A DNA stretch of 8,666 bases from Chloroflexota bacterium (GTDB lineage Bacteria; Chloroflexota; Dehalococcoidia; Dehalococcoidales; RBG-16-60-22): assembly GCA_022574315.1 (NCBI GenBank), contig JACZSH010000062.1, forward strand, positions 1-8,666, given 5' to 3'. The translations under genes were made by a program, and so were the position numbers. Position 1 is the stretch's first letter. Each line of letters opens with the position of its first letter. The notes under the pieces were generated by a model. It was given only the letters and a program-made list of their open reading frames with translations. It was not told where the DNA came from and did not search any database. Below, in pieces: positions 1 to 6,392 of this stretch.

Positions 1-270
1 GTCTTCGCCCTCATCGGTCGGCACGCGCTGTGGCTGATGATAGTCTCCCGGGTGGTCCTCCTCCCGGTGATTGCTTCCCTGGGCTACGAGGCAATCTACT
101 TCGGCGCCAACCACAGCAAAAACGCCCTGGTACGGGCAATCATGGCGCCGGGGCTGTGGCTGCAGGGTATGACGGCCAAGGAACCGGACGACAGCCAGAT
201 AGAGGTTGCCCTGGCGGCGATGGCCAAGGCACTGGAGATAGACCAGACGGAGGAGACGGCGCCGGCATAA
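1..270 (+). CDS. DUF1385 (YqhQ-type) membrane protein, 3' end
   Basis: This is the last 89 codons of a gene whose start lies left of the window; the frame is open from base 1 to the TAA at 268-270. The visible protein has a hydrophobic stretch (ALWLMIVSRVVLLPVIASLG), then YEAIYFGANHS, then an 'APGLWLQ...TAKEPDD.QIEVALAA' tail. I recognise this as the C-terminus of DUF1385 family proteins, related to YqhQ of Bacillus: an R-x-x-x-L-P membrane segment followed by PGL-LQ, a T-x-x-EPDD-Q-EVA motif and an acidic end. The biochemical function of the family is not established. It converges on hisI, with only 26 bp between the two stop codons. An internal ATG at 37 is just a Met codon in the membrane segment, not a likely start. 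The family call is from memory of the motif; the partial length limits certainty. Confidence 0.8.
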   Translation, partial: VFALIGRHALWLMIVSRVVLLPVIASLGYEAIYFGANHSKNALVRAIMAPGLWLQGMTAKEPDDSQIEVALAAMAKALEIDQTEETAPA

Positions 271-282
271 GCCGGCTATTTG
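261..282 (+). terminator. possible weak intrinsic terminator after DUF1385 gene
   Basis: GCCGGC at 261-266 and GCCGGC at 271-276 can form a 6-bp stem with an ATAA loop; the loop contains the TAA stop of the DUF1385 gene. It is followed by TATTTGT, a poor U-tract. It lies between two convergent genes, where a terminator is expected. The stem is short, so the call is tentative. Confidence 0.3.
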
Positions 283-296
283 TACTACGCTTTATG

Positions 297-635
297 TCAA
301 CTTTTCCCGGATGGGTCCGCCCCGGTTAAGGGCTGGAAGAAGCAGGTACGACTGCCGGTGTGGCAGACGGGGCCGAGGGGTTTAGCGGATACCAGGACGG
401 CATCCCTATCGCAGTCCAGCGACACCGAACGCACGATGAGGCGATTGCCGGAGGTGGCCCCTTTGTGCCAGAGCTCCTGCCGGCTGCGGCTGTAAAACCA
501 GACTTCCCCACTGGAGAGAGTCTTTTCCAGAGCTTCTTGGTTCATATAACCGAGCATGAGCACATCCCCGTTATCCGCGTCCTGGATAATGGCGGGGAGA
601 AGTCCGTGCGCGTCCAGTTTTAAGTCAGATATCAA
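297..635 (-). CDS. hisI: phosphoribosyl-AMP cyclohydrolase (HisI)
   Basis: HisI hydrolyses the purine ring of phosphoribosyl-AMP to give ProFAR, the third step of histidine synthesis, in the cytoplasm. The 112-residue protein is the normal size for a stand-alone enzyme; there is no HisE (phosphoribosyl-ATP pyrophosphatase) fusion. Family motifs appear in order: LMLGYMN (26-32), FYSRSRQELWHKGATSG (47-63), the metal-binding DCDRD (74-78), and CHTGSRTC (91-98). Cys75, Cys91 and Cys98 are the expected zinc ligands. The start is TTG (635-633): a good AGGA ribosome site lies 7 bases upstream, and the next residues (ISDLKLDAHGLLPAI) match the usual N-terminus. The gene has its own extended -10 promoter and sits 482 bp downstream of hisA on the same strand, with a repeat pair between. 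Its stop faces the stop of the DUF1385 gene. Confidence 0.95.
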   Translation of the reverse strand: MISDLKLDAHGLLPAIIQDADNGDVLMLGYMNQEALEKTLSSGEVWFYSRSRQELWHKGATSGNRLIVRSVSLDCDRDAVLVSAKPLGPVCHTGSRTCFFQPLTGADPSGKS

Positions 636-682
636 GGATATTTCCTTTCCTGCCGGCGTTCAGCCTGTCCGGGTGTAGAGCA

Positions 683-691
683 ATTATACCA
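683..691 (-). promoter_or_regulatory. extended -10 promoter for hisI
   Basis: On the - strand TGGTATAAT (691-683) is a perfect extended -10 element (TGn + TATAAT). A weak TTCTTA lies 17 bases upstream as a possible -35. Transcription would begin near 676, leaving a leader of about 40 bases before the hisI TTG with its AGGA site. It lies just downstream of a hairpin repeat, so hisI can be transcribed independently of hisA. Confidence 0.6.
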
Positions 692-727
692 TTTAGTTTG
701 GTTTTTAAGAACCCTATCCCCCTTAAT

Positions 728-756
728 CCCCCTTCCCCTTGATAAGGGGAAGGGGG
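728..756. repeat. perfect 13-bp inverted repeat
   Basis: CCCCCTTCCCCTT (728-740) and AAGGGGAAGGGGG (744-756) are exact reverse complements around a GAT loop. This gives a very stable hairpin on either strand with all purines on one arm and all pyrimidines on the other. It forms the second half of composite repeat copy 1. No T-run follows on the - strand, so it is not a standard terminator on its own. Confidence 0.85.
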
Positions 757-763
757 AAATATT

Positions 764-785
764 AAAAGAGGGGCTCCGCCCCTCT
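764..785 (-). terminator. possible intrinsic terminator downstream of hisA (repeat hairpin)
   Basis: On the - strand the repeat hairpin AGAGGGGC-GGA-GCCCCTCT (785-767) runs into TTTTAATATTT, a hairpin-plus-T-run arrangement. It lies after hisA and before the hisI promoter, so it could end the hisA transcript. The T-run is short (four including the stem end), and copy 2 of the same hairpin lacks it. The call is tentative. Confidence 0.4.
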
Positions 786-859
786 TAGACACCCCCGTTA
801 GCTTACTTTCAACTTTTTCCAAGAGGAAGTTCTTTAACATCCGTACTTATTTTGACGGG

Positions 860-969
860 TTTTTTGATGACCTCACCCCCTGTGTCTCCCTTTCTTTAGC
901 AAGGAGAGGAGGAGGTTTTGAGGAAGAGGGGCTCCGCCCCTCTTAGACACCCCCGTTAGCTTACCTTCA
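860..969 (-). repeat. composite hairpin repeat, copy 2
   Basis: The core (969-924) matches copy 1 at 45 of 46 positions, offset by 158 bp, with the same 8-bp-arm hairpin at 925-943. The second half keeps the same plan and nearly the same length as copy 1: pyrimidine-rich arm, purine-rich arm, GGGGGTGAGG, A-run, CC. The sequence has changed and the stem is imperfect. This suggests an older copy, or two related family members inserted next to each other. Confidence 0.7.
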
Positions 970-1117
970 GTGTAGAAAGAGGTGAGGGCGGGCTCTTCAA
1001 CCTCCGGTGTCATCCAGCCTCTACCCGGTGAATTTCTGGGCGGGCAGTATCCCTGAAAATGTCCCGGTGGCGTTATGAAATCAGTATCTTTAAAGATTTC
1101 CACGGGGGCAGCTGTCA

Positions 1118-1867
1118 TCATGGCGATAGCTTACCGATTTCCGCCAGGGCTTTTTTGAGGTCGATATCGCCGGTATAAATGGCTTTACCGACGATGGCGC
1201 CTTCCACGCCGAGCTTTTGCAGTATCTTGAGGTGGTTCAGGGAGGAAATGCCGCCGGCGGCGGTGACCGGCACACGGACGGCCTCCATTAGCTCGGTTAT
1301 TGCCGAGAAGTCAGGCTCGGTGAGGGTACCATCACGGTTGATGTCCGTGTAGATGAAGCGTCTTACCCCGAGTTTTATCATCGAGCGGGCAAACTCCAGG
1401 GCGTTTATTTCGGTGCCGGTGCGCCAGCCGTGAATGGCGATATTGCCGTCCCGGGCATCAAGGCTGACGATAACGGACTCACGGTAGAGTCGGCAGGCTT
1501 CCCGGACCAGCTCCGGATTTTCCACGGCGGCGGTGCTCAGAATAACCCGTTCGACGCCTGTTTTGAGCACCTCGCTGATGGTATCAAGGTCGCGGATGCC
1601 GCCGCCAAGCTGGGTGGGAATGAGTAGGCCGGCGGCGATATTGCGGATAATACCCAGGTTTTTAATCTCACCGGTGGCGGCGCCGTCCAGGTCGACGATG
1701 TGGAGACGGGACGCCCCCAGCGACTGCCATTTCAAAGCCTGGTCCAGCGGGTCATCGGAGAAGACGGTTTCGATGGCGTAATCGCCCTGATAGAGGCGGA
1801 CGCACCGACCGTCCCTGATATCTACGGCGGGGATGATTTCTATGGTCGTGTCACCTCTCTTTTCCAA
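1118..1867 (-). CDS. hisA: ProFAR isomerase (HisA)
   Basis: HisA is the (beta/alpha)8-barrel isomerase that converts ProFAR to PRFAR, the fourth step of histidine synthesis. From the TTG at 1867 the frame gives 249 residues. The catalytic aspartates are Asp16 (in IIPAVD) and Asp137 (in SVIVSLDARDG). The phosphate-binding glycine motifs are QLGGGIR (86-92) and AAGGISS (203-209), and TDINRDGTLTEPD (174-186) is typical of the family. The family normally starts M-E-I-I-P-A-(I/V)-D, so eight extra residues are predicted here. A promoter places the transcript start at or just after the TTG, and a good ribosome site sits inside the extra segment, in front of an in-frame ATA at 1843-1841. The true start may therefore be that ATA (241 residues, with Asp16 becoming Asp8). 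Downstream is the repeat-bearing spacer and then hisI; hisF is absent here. Confidence 0.95.
   Translation of the reverse strand: MEKRGDTTIEIIPAVDIRDGRCVRLYQGDYAIETVFSDDPLDQALKWQSLGASRLHIVDLDGAATGEIKNLGIIRNIAAGLLIPTQLGGGIRDLDTISEVLKTGVERVILSTAAVENPELVREACRLYRESVIVSLDARDGNIAIHGWRTGTEINALEFARSMIKLGVRRFIYTDINRDGTLTEPDFSAITELMEAVRVPVTAAGGISSLNHLKILQKLGVEGAIVGKAIYTGDIDLKKALAEIGKLSP
1841..1858 (-). promoter_or_regulatory. ribosome site and probable AUA start of hisA
   Basis: On the - strand AGAGGTGA (1858-1851) is followed by seven bases and then ATA (1843-1841). The codons after it read E-I-I-P-A-V-D, so ATA aligns with the usual initiator Met of HisA. No ATG, GTG or in-frame TTG lies closer than the TTG at 1867, and that TTG has no ribosome site of its own. 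Confidence 0.5.
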
Positions 1868-1869
1868 GT

Positions 1870-1899
1870 ATTATAAAGGAAAAAGCACCGGGAAGACAA
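1870..1899 (-). promoter_or_regulatory. sigma-70-type promoter for hisA
   Basis: On the - strand TTGTCT (1899-1894) and a perfect TATAAT (1875-1870) are separated by 18 bases. Transcription would start near 1863, which is at or just past the TTG otherwise taken as the hisA start. It lies in the 47-bp gap behind the methyltransferase gene. Confidence 0.55.
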
Positions 1900-1914
1900 T
1901 GAGCGCGGGCAGGC

Positions 1915-2556
1915 TCAAGCGGGGGAAGACTGCTTCCTGGCTTCAATCAGCTTGAAGATACCGAAGGCAAGGTCGGTAACCCGCTCGACAACGAGGCCGC
2001 TGCGGCCGACGTTCTCCACGGTGCGGCGGTTGATGTGGGGGCCCATGGTGCCTGACACCAGAGGACTAACCAGGTTCATCCACCAGGCAAGAAACTGGTT
2101 GTCACTGAGGACGTGCTCCAGCAAAATCACTTTTCCGCCGGGCTTGCAGACACGCTCAATTTCCTGCAGGCCAAGAACCGGATCAGGGACGGAGCAAAAA
2201 ACGAAAGTGGCGACCACGGTATCGAAAGTACCGTCAGCAAACTCCAGGTGCTGCACGTCCATTTGTTCAAGTCGGACGTCCACCGTTTCCCGCTCGGCTT
2301 TCCGCCGGGCACGCTGCAGCATTCGGGCGCTGAAATCGACGGCGGTTATCTCCACTTCCGCCGGATAATAGGGAAAGTTTTTACCGGTGCCAACCCCAAT
2401 TTCAAGGATTTGCTCGCCTTCGACCCGGCGCCAGAGCATCTCCCGCCATTTACCGTAACGCGAGCGCTCCACCAGGCCTTCCATGAGGTCATAAAGCGGG
2501 GCGATACGGTCGTAACGTTTTTGAGTGGCTTGGGTGTCTTTTTTCGAGGCAGGCAT
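1915..2556 (-). CDS. class I SAM-dependent methyltransferase, UbiE/METTL7-like
   Basis: This is a 213-residue cytoplasmic methyltransferase of the Rossmann-fold class that uses S-adenosylmethionine. Motif I is LEIGVGTGKN (51-60), the acidic ribose-binding position is in AVDFS (72-76), a conserved MDVQHLEFADGTFDTV stretch covers 99-114, and CKPGGKVILLEH (137-148) is the typical 'pGG' motif. The N-terminal Y-D-R-I-A-P-x-Y-D (15-23) and the C-terminal GPHINRRTVENV resemble methyltransferases annotated as UbiE/COQ5-like or METTL7-like. The substrate cannot be read from the sequence. I chose ATG 2556 because GGAG lies four bases upstream; the TTG at 2559 would be almost on top of that site. The gene follows the small membrane protein gene by 50 bp, so the two are probably co-transcribed. 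It precedes hisA, which has its own promoter. Confidence 0.85.
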   Translation of the reverse strand: MPASKKDTQATQKRYDRIAPLYDLMEGLVERSRYGKWREMLWRRVEGEQILEIGVGTGKNFPYYPAEVEITAVDFSARMLQRARRKAERETVDVRLEQMDVQHLEFADGTFDTVVATFVFCSVPDPVLGLQEIERVCKPGGKVILLEHVLSDNQFLAWWMNLVSPLVSGTMGPHINRRTVENVGRSGLVVERVTDLAFGIFKLIEARKQSSPA

Positions 2557-2606
2557 CAAACTCCAGTATATCCGAAATTATGGTATCGCAACACGGTCAG
2601 CGGCGA

Positions 2607-2978
2607 CTAGGCAAACTCGTCTTTGGAGAGGGCGACGAGAATGATAGCGATAATTCCCACCGGCAGGGGGCCAAAAAACGGAATCGCCGCCAGTACCGCA
2701 GCGATGGCGCCGGCCAGGACCAACCCCCATTTTTTCCGCTGCGCGGCGTAGATGCCGCCGACCATCGACAGCGTACCGGTGACAATGGCAATGATGGCCA
2801 GAAACAGGAGCACGTTGGTGGTCAAAACAGACACCATGGCCGGAATACCCGGAATAAAGTTCAACGGCCGCCCGATAATAACCAGGGCTAAGACCAGGAC
2901 AAAGAAGGCGGTGAAACCGACCGCCCCGGAGATGATACAGAGAATGCCCGCCACGGCGGGTTTCCAGGTTCGTTTCAT
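2607..2978 (-). CDS. small multi-pass membrane protein of unknown function
   Basis: This 123-residue protein begins MKRTWKPAVAGIL and has about four hydrophobic segments (roughly 9-35, 47-76, 84-101, 103-118). Between segments two and three is a short basic turn, AAQRKKWGL, and it ends in the charged tail LSKDEFA. I have seen this pattern (K-R-T-W-K-P start, G-G-I-x-A-x-x-R-K-x-W-G-L, ALSKxEF end) in uncharacterised proteins of Dehalococcoidia and other Chloroflexota; no function is known to me. The start is set at ATG 2978 because AGAGG lies seven bases upstream. The ATG at 2984 is adjacent to that site and is less likely. It is the first gene behind a TTGACA promoter and is followed 50 bp later by the methyltransferase gene, with no evidence for a shared function. 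Confidence 0.75.
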   Translation of the reverse strand: MKRTWKPAVAGILCIISGAVGFTAFFVLVLALVIIGRPLNFIPGIPAMVSVLTTNVLLFLAIIAIVTGTLSMVGGIYAAQRKKWGLVLAGAIAAVLAAIPFFGPLPVGIIAIILVALSKDEFA

Positions 2979-3010
2979 AGCCATACCTCTTTATTGGAAG
3001 TGGTAAACGT

Positions 3011-3039
3011 AGCCTAACACGACGGGATTTAGCTGTCAA
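3011..3039 (-). promoter_or_regulatory. promoter for the small membrane protein and methyltransferase genes
   Basis: On the - strand a perfect TTGACA (3039-3034) is followed after 17 bases by TAGGCT (3016-3011), which keeps T, A and the final T of a -10 box. The predicted start near 3004 gives a leader of about 26 bases with the AGAGG ribosome site. It lies in the gap behind the transglutaminase gene. Confidence 0.5.
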
Positions 3040-3084
3040 GACACCGGTGAAAAGGTATGCACCGGGCGGTAATCACGGAGCCGG

Positions 3085-5148
3085 TTATCGACGCCGGGCC
3101 AGCTCATGTCTCAAGGCAGAAATCTTCCGTCGGGCTTCAGTCACGGTTGAGGCCGGGAAAGGCAACGGACTGTAAGCGGCACGACTGGCGGCGGCGGTCA
3201 GCCAGTGCAAAGTCTCGCCTCCGGCGGCAAGGTCTGGCTCAATGGCAGCCGCGTATTCAAAGAGAGCCTGATGGGGGCGGCGGAAGGGTAATCCCCGGCT
3301 ATGAAGCAGGGTGAGCGCCCGGTGGTACAGGTTAAGCATCGCCTGACGCGAGGGCTCTTCCAGGGAACTGTATCCCCGAAGAACAGGCTCCGCCCTTACG
3401 CGGCGGCGGCGAATAGAAAGCAGCACCGAGATAAAAATGATACTGACCACGGGCAAAGCTATCCAGACCCAGCGCGGCAGGGAGAGAGTTCCAAGCGAGA
3501 AGTCAGCGGACAGCGGCGAGAGCATAGTGGACAGGGAAACGCCGGTGAATTCCTCCAGGCCAAAGTAGACCCAGTTACGTCCGGAGGCAAAACCCATGGC
3601 GACGTCGGGGCGGGGAGTGGGGTCAAAGGCGACCCAACCGTGCTGCTGGAAAAATATTTCCACCCAGGCATGAGCGTCACCGACCCTGACGATGTGCGCC
3701 CCGCTAAGCGGGTCGATATAGCCGGGCAGGTAACCAGCCGCCACACGGGCGGGCAAACCGACGTGACGGGCCATGACGGCCATGGCGGTGGCAAACTGCG
3801 AGCAATAGCCCGCCTGCTGCTCAAAGAGGAAATAGTCCACGGCATCCCGGTCATCGGGCAAGGGACCTACGCCCAGGTCGTAAGGATAACTGGCGAGCAG
3901 GAACTGCTCCAGGCGGACGGCTTTATCATAATCGGTGGGAGCATCCCGCACTATGGAATCAGCGAGGGCGGCGGTGCGGGCGGTGATGGGAGGCAGGGCA
4001 GTGGCGGAAACGTCCAGAGAGACGGCGCGGTCGCGGCGGAGCCGTTCGGGACGGAGGTTGGGCGTCAGGGAAAGGGTGCGGTACAAAGTTCCTTTTTCAA
4101 GAAAAGCTTGCATCTCCTCGGGCAGGTAAATCCGGCCCGGCCAGTAGCCGGTAAAAATGGCGTTGGGCTGGTCAGCGAGTAAATAATAAGTCTGCCAGTA
4201 GGTCCTTTCCCCGGAAGACCTTAAACGCGAATCAGGCAGGATAAATTCACCGCCGCCTACGTCACGCAGCTGGATAATCGAAGAGGAACTGAGCCAGCCA
4301 CGTCCATCGTACTCGTCCAGCGTCAAGCCGCGCCAGTAGCTGGAGACACGGCTTCTAACGTACATGACGGGTTTATCCGCCAGGGAGCCGGTATAGCCGA
4401 GGGTGGCATAGTCGCCAGCAACGCCGGGGGGTCGGTCGAGGAGAGAGGGGAGGATTTCCGGTGCCACGGAGGCGCCGGGGCGGCTGGGGAGCATGGAAAG
4501 ACCACCCAGACTGAGGTCAATCCGGCTGGGCAGCCAGTTTGCCTGTGCCACCTGACTACTCACCAGGCGGGGCATGAGGAGGAAAAAGGAGGCAGAAATG
4601 AGGACGGCAGCGAGGGTGAAGCCAAACCATAATCGAATGAGGGGGCGCCATTTAAGCTCACCGACAACCACGGCGCGGGCGGTTTCAATTTCGATACGGC
4701 TGACTACCACGGAAGCGATGGCCAGGATGAAAAAGCCGACCGGGAACACCAGGAACCAGAAATTCAGCGCCAGTTCGCTGACCAGTACCAGCAGTAAACC
4801 GCCCAGGACAAGACTGGCGAGCACGTTACGGGGTCGCATCATATCGAAGCTGCCGATGACCAGGCCGTAAATCAAATAGCGGGAGAGGAGCAAGCGGTCG
4901 CTCAGTCCGGAGAGCAGGATGTCCCCGCCGAGGTAAGCGGTGAGCACCATGAAAAGCAGCAGAATCAAGCTACGGCGTATCGAAGCGTGACGGCGACGCC
5001 AACTATAGAAATGACCGGCGGCCAGCCCCAGCACGCCCACAGCCAGTAACAGCGGGTCCCGGATGGTCCAGGCGACGGCGCCGATGGCACAACCGACGGC
5101 GAGAAAAGCCAGCAGGCGGGAAACGGCGGCGCCTCCAAGCGCGGACAT
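3085..5148 (-). CDS. membrane-anchored transglutaminase-like protein (TgpA type)
   Basis: This protein of 687-689 residues has the full architecture of TgpA-like proteins. Numbering is from the TTG at 5154. Several N-terminal membrane segments lie between about 11 and 195 (DUF3488-like region). A large extracytoplasmic part follows, with a transglutaminase core (about 400-520). One membrane helix covers about 562-581, and a basic cytoplasmic tail of the DUF4129 kind (about 605-689) ends the protein. The papain-like catalytic triad is present: Cys451 in AGYCSQFATAMAVMARHVGLP, split here as AGYCSQFA and the following helix; His495 in GDAHAWVEIF; and Asp511 in AFDPTP. It is therefore probably active as a peptidase, amidase or acyltransferase outside the membrane; the substrate is unknown. 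The start is uncertain: ATG 5148 lies just after the DUF58 stop, while TTG 5154 overlaps it as TTGA. The gene is translationally close to DUF58 and belongs to the moxR-DUF58 operon. Confidence 0.9.
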   Translation of the reverse strand: MSALGGAAVSRLLAFLAVGCAIGAVAWTIRDPLLLAVGVLGLAAGHFYSWRRRHASIRRSLILLLFMVLTAYLGGDILLSGLSDRLLLSRYLIYGLVIGSFDMMRPRNVLASLVLGGLLLVLVSELALNFWFLVFPVGFFILAIASVVVSRIEIETARAVVVGELKWRPLIRLWFGFTLAAVLISASFFLLMPRLVSSQVAQANWLPSRIDLSLGGLSMLPSRPGASVAPEILPSLLDRPPGVAGDYATLGYTGSLADKPVMYVRSRVSSYWRGLTLDEYDGRGWLSSSSIIQLRDVGGGEFILPDSRLRSSGERTYWQTYYLLADQPNAIFTGYWPGRIYLPEEMQAFLEKGTLYRTLSLTPNLRPERLRRDRAVSLDVSATALPPITARTAALADSIVRDAPTDYDKAVRLEQFLLASYPYDLGVGPLPDDRDAVDYFLFEQQAGYCSQFATAMAVMARHVGLPARVAAGYLPGYIDPLSGAHIVRVGDAHAWVEIFFQQHGWVAFDPTPRPDVAMGFASGRNWVYFGLEEFTGVSLSTMLSPLSADFSLGTLSLPRWVWIALPVVSIIFISVLLSIRRRRVRAEPVLRGYSSLEEPSRQAMLNLYHRALTLLHSRGLPFRRPHQALFEYAAAIEPDLAAGGETLHWLTAAASRAAYSPLPFPASTVTEARRKISALRHELARRR

Positions 5149-5150
5149 GG

Positions 5151-6374
5151 TCAAGGCACCACCATCGAGGTATTAGCGGCGGAAGCCAGCGATTCGCTCA
5201 GTTTCCGGATGGCATCTTCCAGACTATGGAGAGAGCCGCGGACGACGGCAATATTGCGTCCCTGCAGCCGGGAGGTGAAAGCATCGGCATCTTCCTCCGG
5301 GGAGAATCCTTCCAGCAGCACGACGAACAAGCCACCGACCCGCCTGGCCAGGGACTCCAGCGCCGGAATACTGTCAGGGTCGGCGACCGGCACGACGGCA
5401 ACCACGGTTTTACCCGGTTCTACGGCCGGAAGCAACTCAGGCAGCGTTTTGCCGGTGCCTGTTTCGAGACGCGCCAGGTAGTGCATAGCTTCCGACCAGC
5501 CAGCGTTATGTAAAGGTTCTGCGCCAGTAATAATATCGATACCGCGTCCGGAGGCGGCACAAAGCCCGGCCAGACTGGCGGCAACGCGGAGGCTGTATTC
5601 AAGAGTCGTTTCCCGGCCGTCGCCAAAAACGCGGCTGGCAGCAAATATCACGGATACGGAACCCTGCCCTGCCTGCTCGAACTCTTTAATCATGAACTGT
5701 CCGATGCGGGCAGTGTTGCGCCAGTGGATATGCCTCAACGGGTCGCCGGAATGATATTGGCGGGAACCATAGAACTCGCTGGCGGCACCCGACCTGACGG
5801 CCGGCCCCTGTTCCGCCCATGACTCGACCGCGAAAGGCAGGCTGTCCATCAAGAAGTAGCGCGGGTAAACGGTCAGGCGGAGCGGTAGAGAGAAGTTACG
5901 CCGTTTCCGAAAAAGCCCCAGCGGCGCGCTGGAAGAGAGAATAACGTCAGCGGAAGCGTAATAACCGCGCTGGTAGCAATCCGCAGTATAGGAAAAAGCG
6001 GTGGTGCCGCGCGGGGGGAGGCGGGTAAGGAAAAATGCTTTCCGGCGCTCTTCCGGTCGGTCGAAAGGGCACTCTTCGAGCAGGCTGACGAAATAACGGG
6101 AGAATCGGCCGTGAGAAGTTACCCTGAGCCGCACCTCGACGGTATCGTCTTCCAGGGGACCGTCAAGGGACAAATTCCCGGAACCGATACGGGGAAGCAA
6201 TACCTGCCTATCGACGCTCAACGAGCGCAGACTGTACCAGGGGACAAAAGCGGAGAGAAGCAAGACACCCCAGATAACAGCGTCAAAGAGGTAAAGCCAG
6301 CCAATCTGGGTCTGGCTGGCCACGAAATAGCCGAGGACACCGGCGATAGTGAAAGCGACACCCGCTTTAGTCAT
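5151..6374 (-). CDS. DUF58 domain protein
   Basis: This 407-residue protein has two N-terminal membrane helices (about 5-20 and 25-46), a beta-rich middle (about 55-175) and the DUF58 signature at 203-233: GSRQYHSGD, then RHIHWRNTARIG, then a conserved E-F-E. The signature is followed by a von Willebrand A-like C-terminal fold (about 238-400) with alternating hydrophobic strands such as SVSVIFAAS and KTVVAVVPV. DUF58 proteins are nearly always encoded beside a MoxR ATPase and are thought to be its partners or adaptors; the precise function is unknown. The start is ATG 6374: an in-frame TGA lies one codon upstream, so no longer form is possible. The ribosome site is weak, with only an AGGGG far upstream. 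The gap from the moxR stop is 18 bp, and the stop overlaps or abuts the transglutaminase start, as expected for one operon. Confidence 0.92.
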   Translation of the reverse strand: MTKAGVAFTIAGVLGYFVASQTQIGWLYLFDAVIWGVLLLSAFVPWYSLRSLSVDRQVLLPRIGSGNLSLDGPLEDDTVEVRLRVTSHGRFSRYFVSLLEECPFDRPEERRKAFFLTRLPPRGTTAFSYTADCYQRGYYASADVILSSSAPLGLFRKRRNFSLPLRLTVYPRYFLMDSLPFAVESWAEQGPAVRSGAASEFYGSRQYHSGDPLRHIHWRNTARIGQFMIKEFEQAGQGSVSVIFAASRVFGDGRETTLEYSLRVAASLAGLCAASGRGIDIITGAEPLHNAGWSEAMHYLARLETGTGKTLPELLPAVEPGKTVVAVVPVADPDSIPALESLARRVGGLFVVLLEGFSPEEDADAFTSRLQGRNIAVVRGSLHSLEDAIRKLSESLASAANTSMVVP

Positions 6375-6392
6375 CGGTCACGACCATCCCCT

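Larger units (their letters stand above)
700..811 (-). repeat. composite hairpin repeat, copy 1
   Basis: Read on the - strand, this copy begins with a 46-bp core (811-766) that matches copy 2 at 45 of 46 positions. The core ends in a hairpin with 8-bp arms AGAGGGGC/GCCCCTCT. After it comes a long purine/pyrimidine palindrome (728-756), then GGGGGATAGGGT and a run of A before CC. Copy 2 has the same order of parts but a diverged second half. This style of intergenic element is common in some Chloroflexota genomes (general knowledge); the copy number in this genome cannot be seen here. Confidence 0.75.
636..1117. other. hisA-hisI intergenic spacer, repeat-bearing, no convincing gene
   Basis: This 482-bp stretch lies between hisA and hisI. 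It holds two copies of a composite hairpin repeat (700-811 and 860-969), 48 bp between them, the hisI promoter, and 148 bp (970-1117) next to hisA in which I see no recognisable feature. Two - strand open frames here (625-840 and 873-1121) share a translated stretch only because both read through the repeat. Neither looks like a real protein. Confidence 0.7.

Noticed and set aside
625..840. Open frame of 71 codons on the - strand upstream of hisI
   Set aside because: It runs through the palindrome and the repeat, covers the hisI promoter and overlaps the hisI start in another frame. It is not a plausible gene.
700..969. CRISPR array
   Set aside because: There are only two repeat copies, with a 158-bp period and diverged second halves that are themselves related. 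Spacers of equal size and unrelated sequence are absent.
873..1121. Open frame of 82 codons on the - strand whose ATG overlaps the hisA stop (ATGA)
   Set aside because: Its second half is only the translated hairpin repeat, shared with the 625-840 frame, and its first half shows no recognisable domain or steady coding pattern. The overlap looks like chance.
3041..3084. Terminator behind the transglutaminase gene (CCGGTG...CACCGG)
   Set aside because: The stem is six base pairs with a ten-base loop and no T-run on the - strand.
3301..4182. Long + strand open frame (293 codons) opposite the transglutaminase gene
   Set aside because: It is antisense to the catalytic region with low-complexity Gly/Arg/Gln content. 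The - strand protein has an intact catalytic triad and membrane topology.
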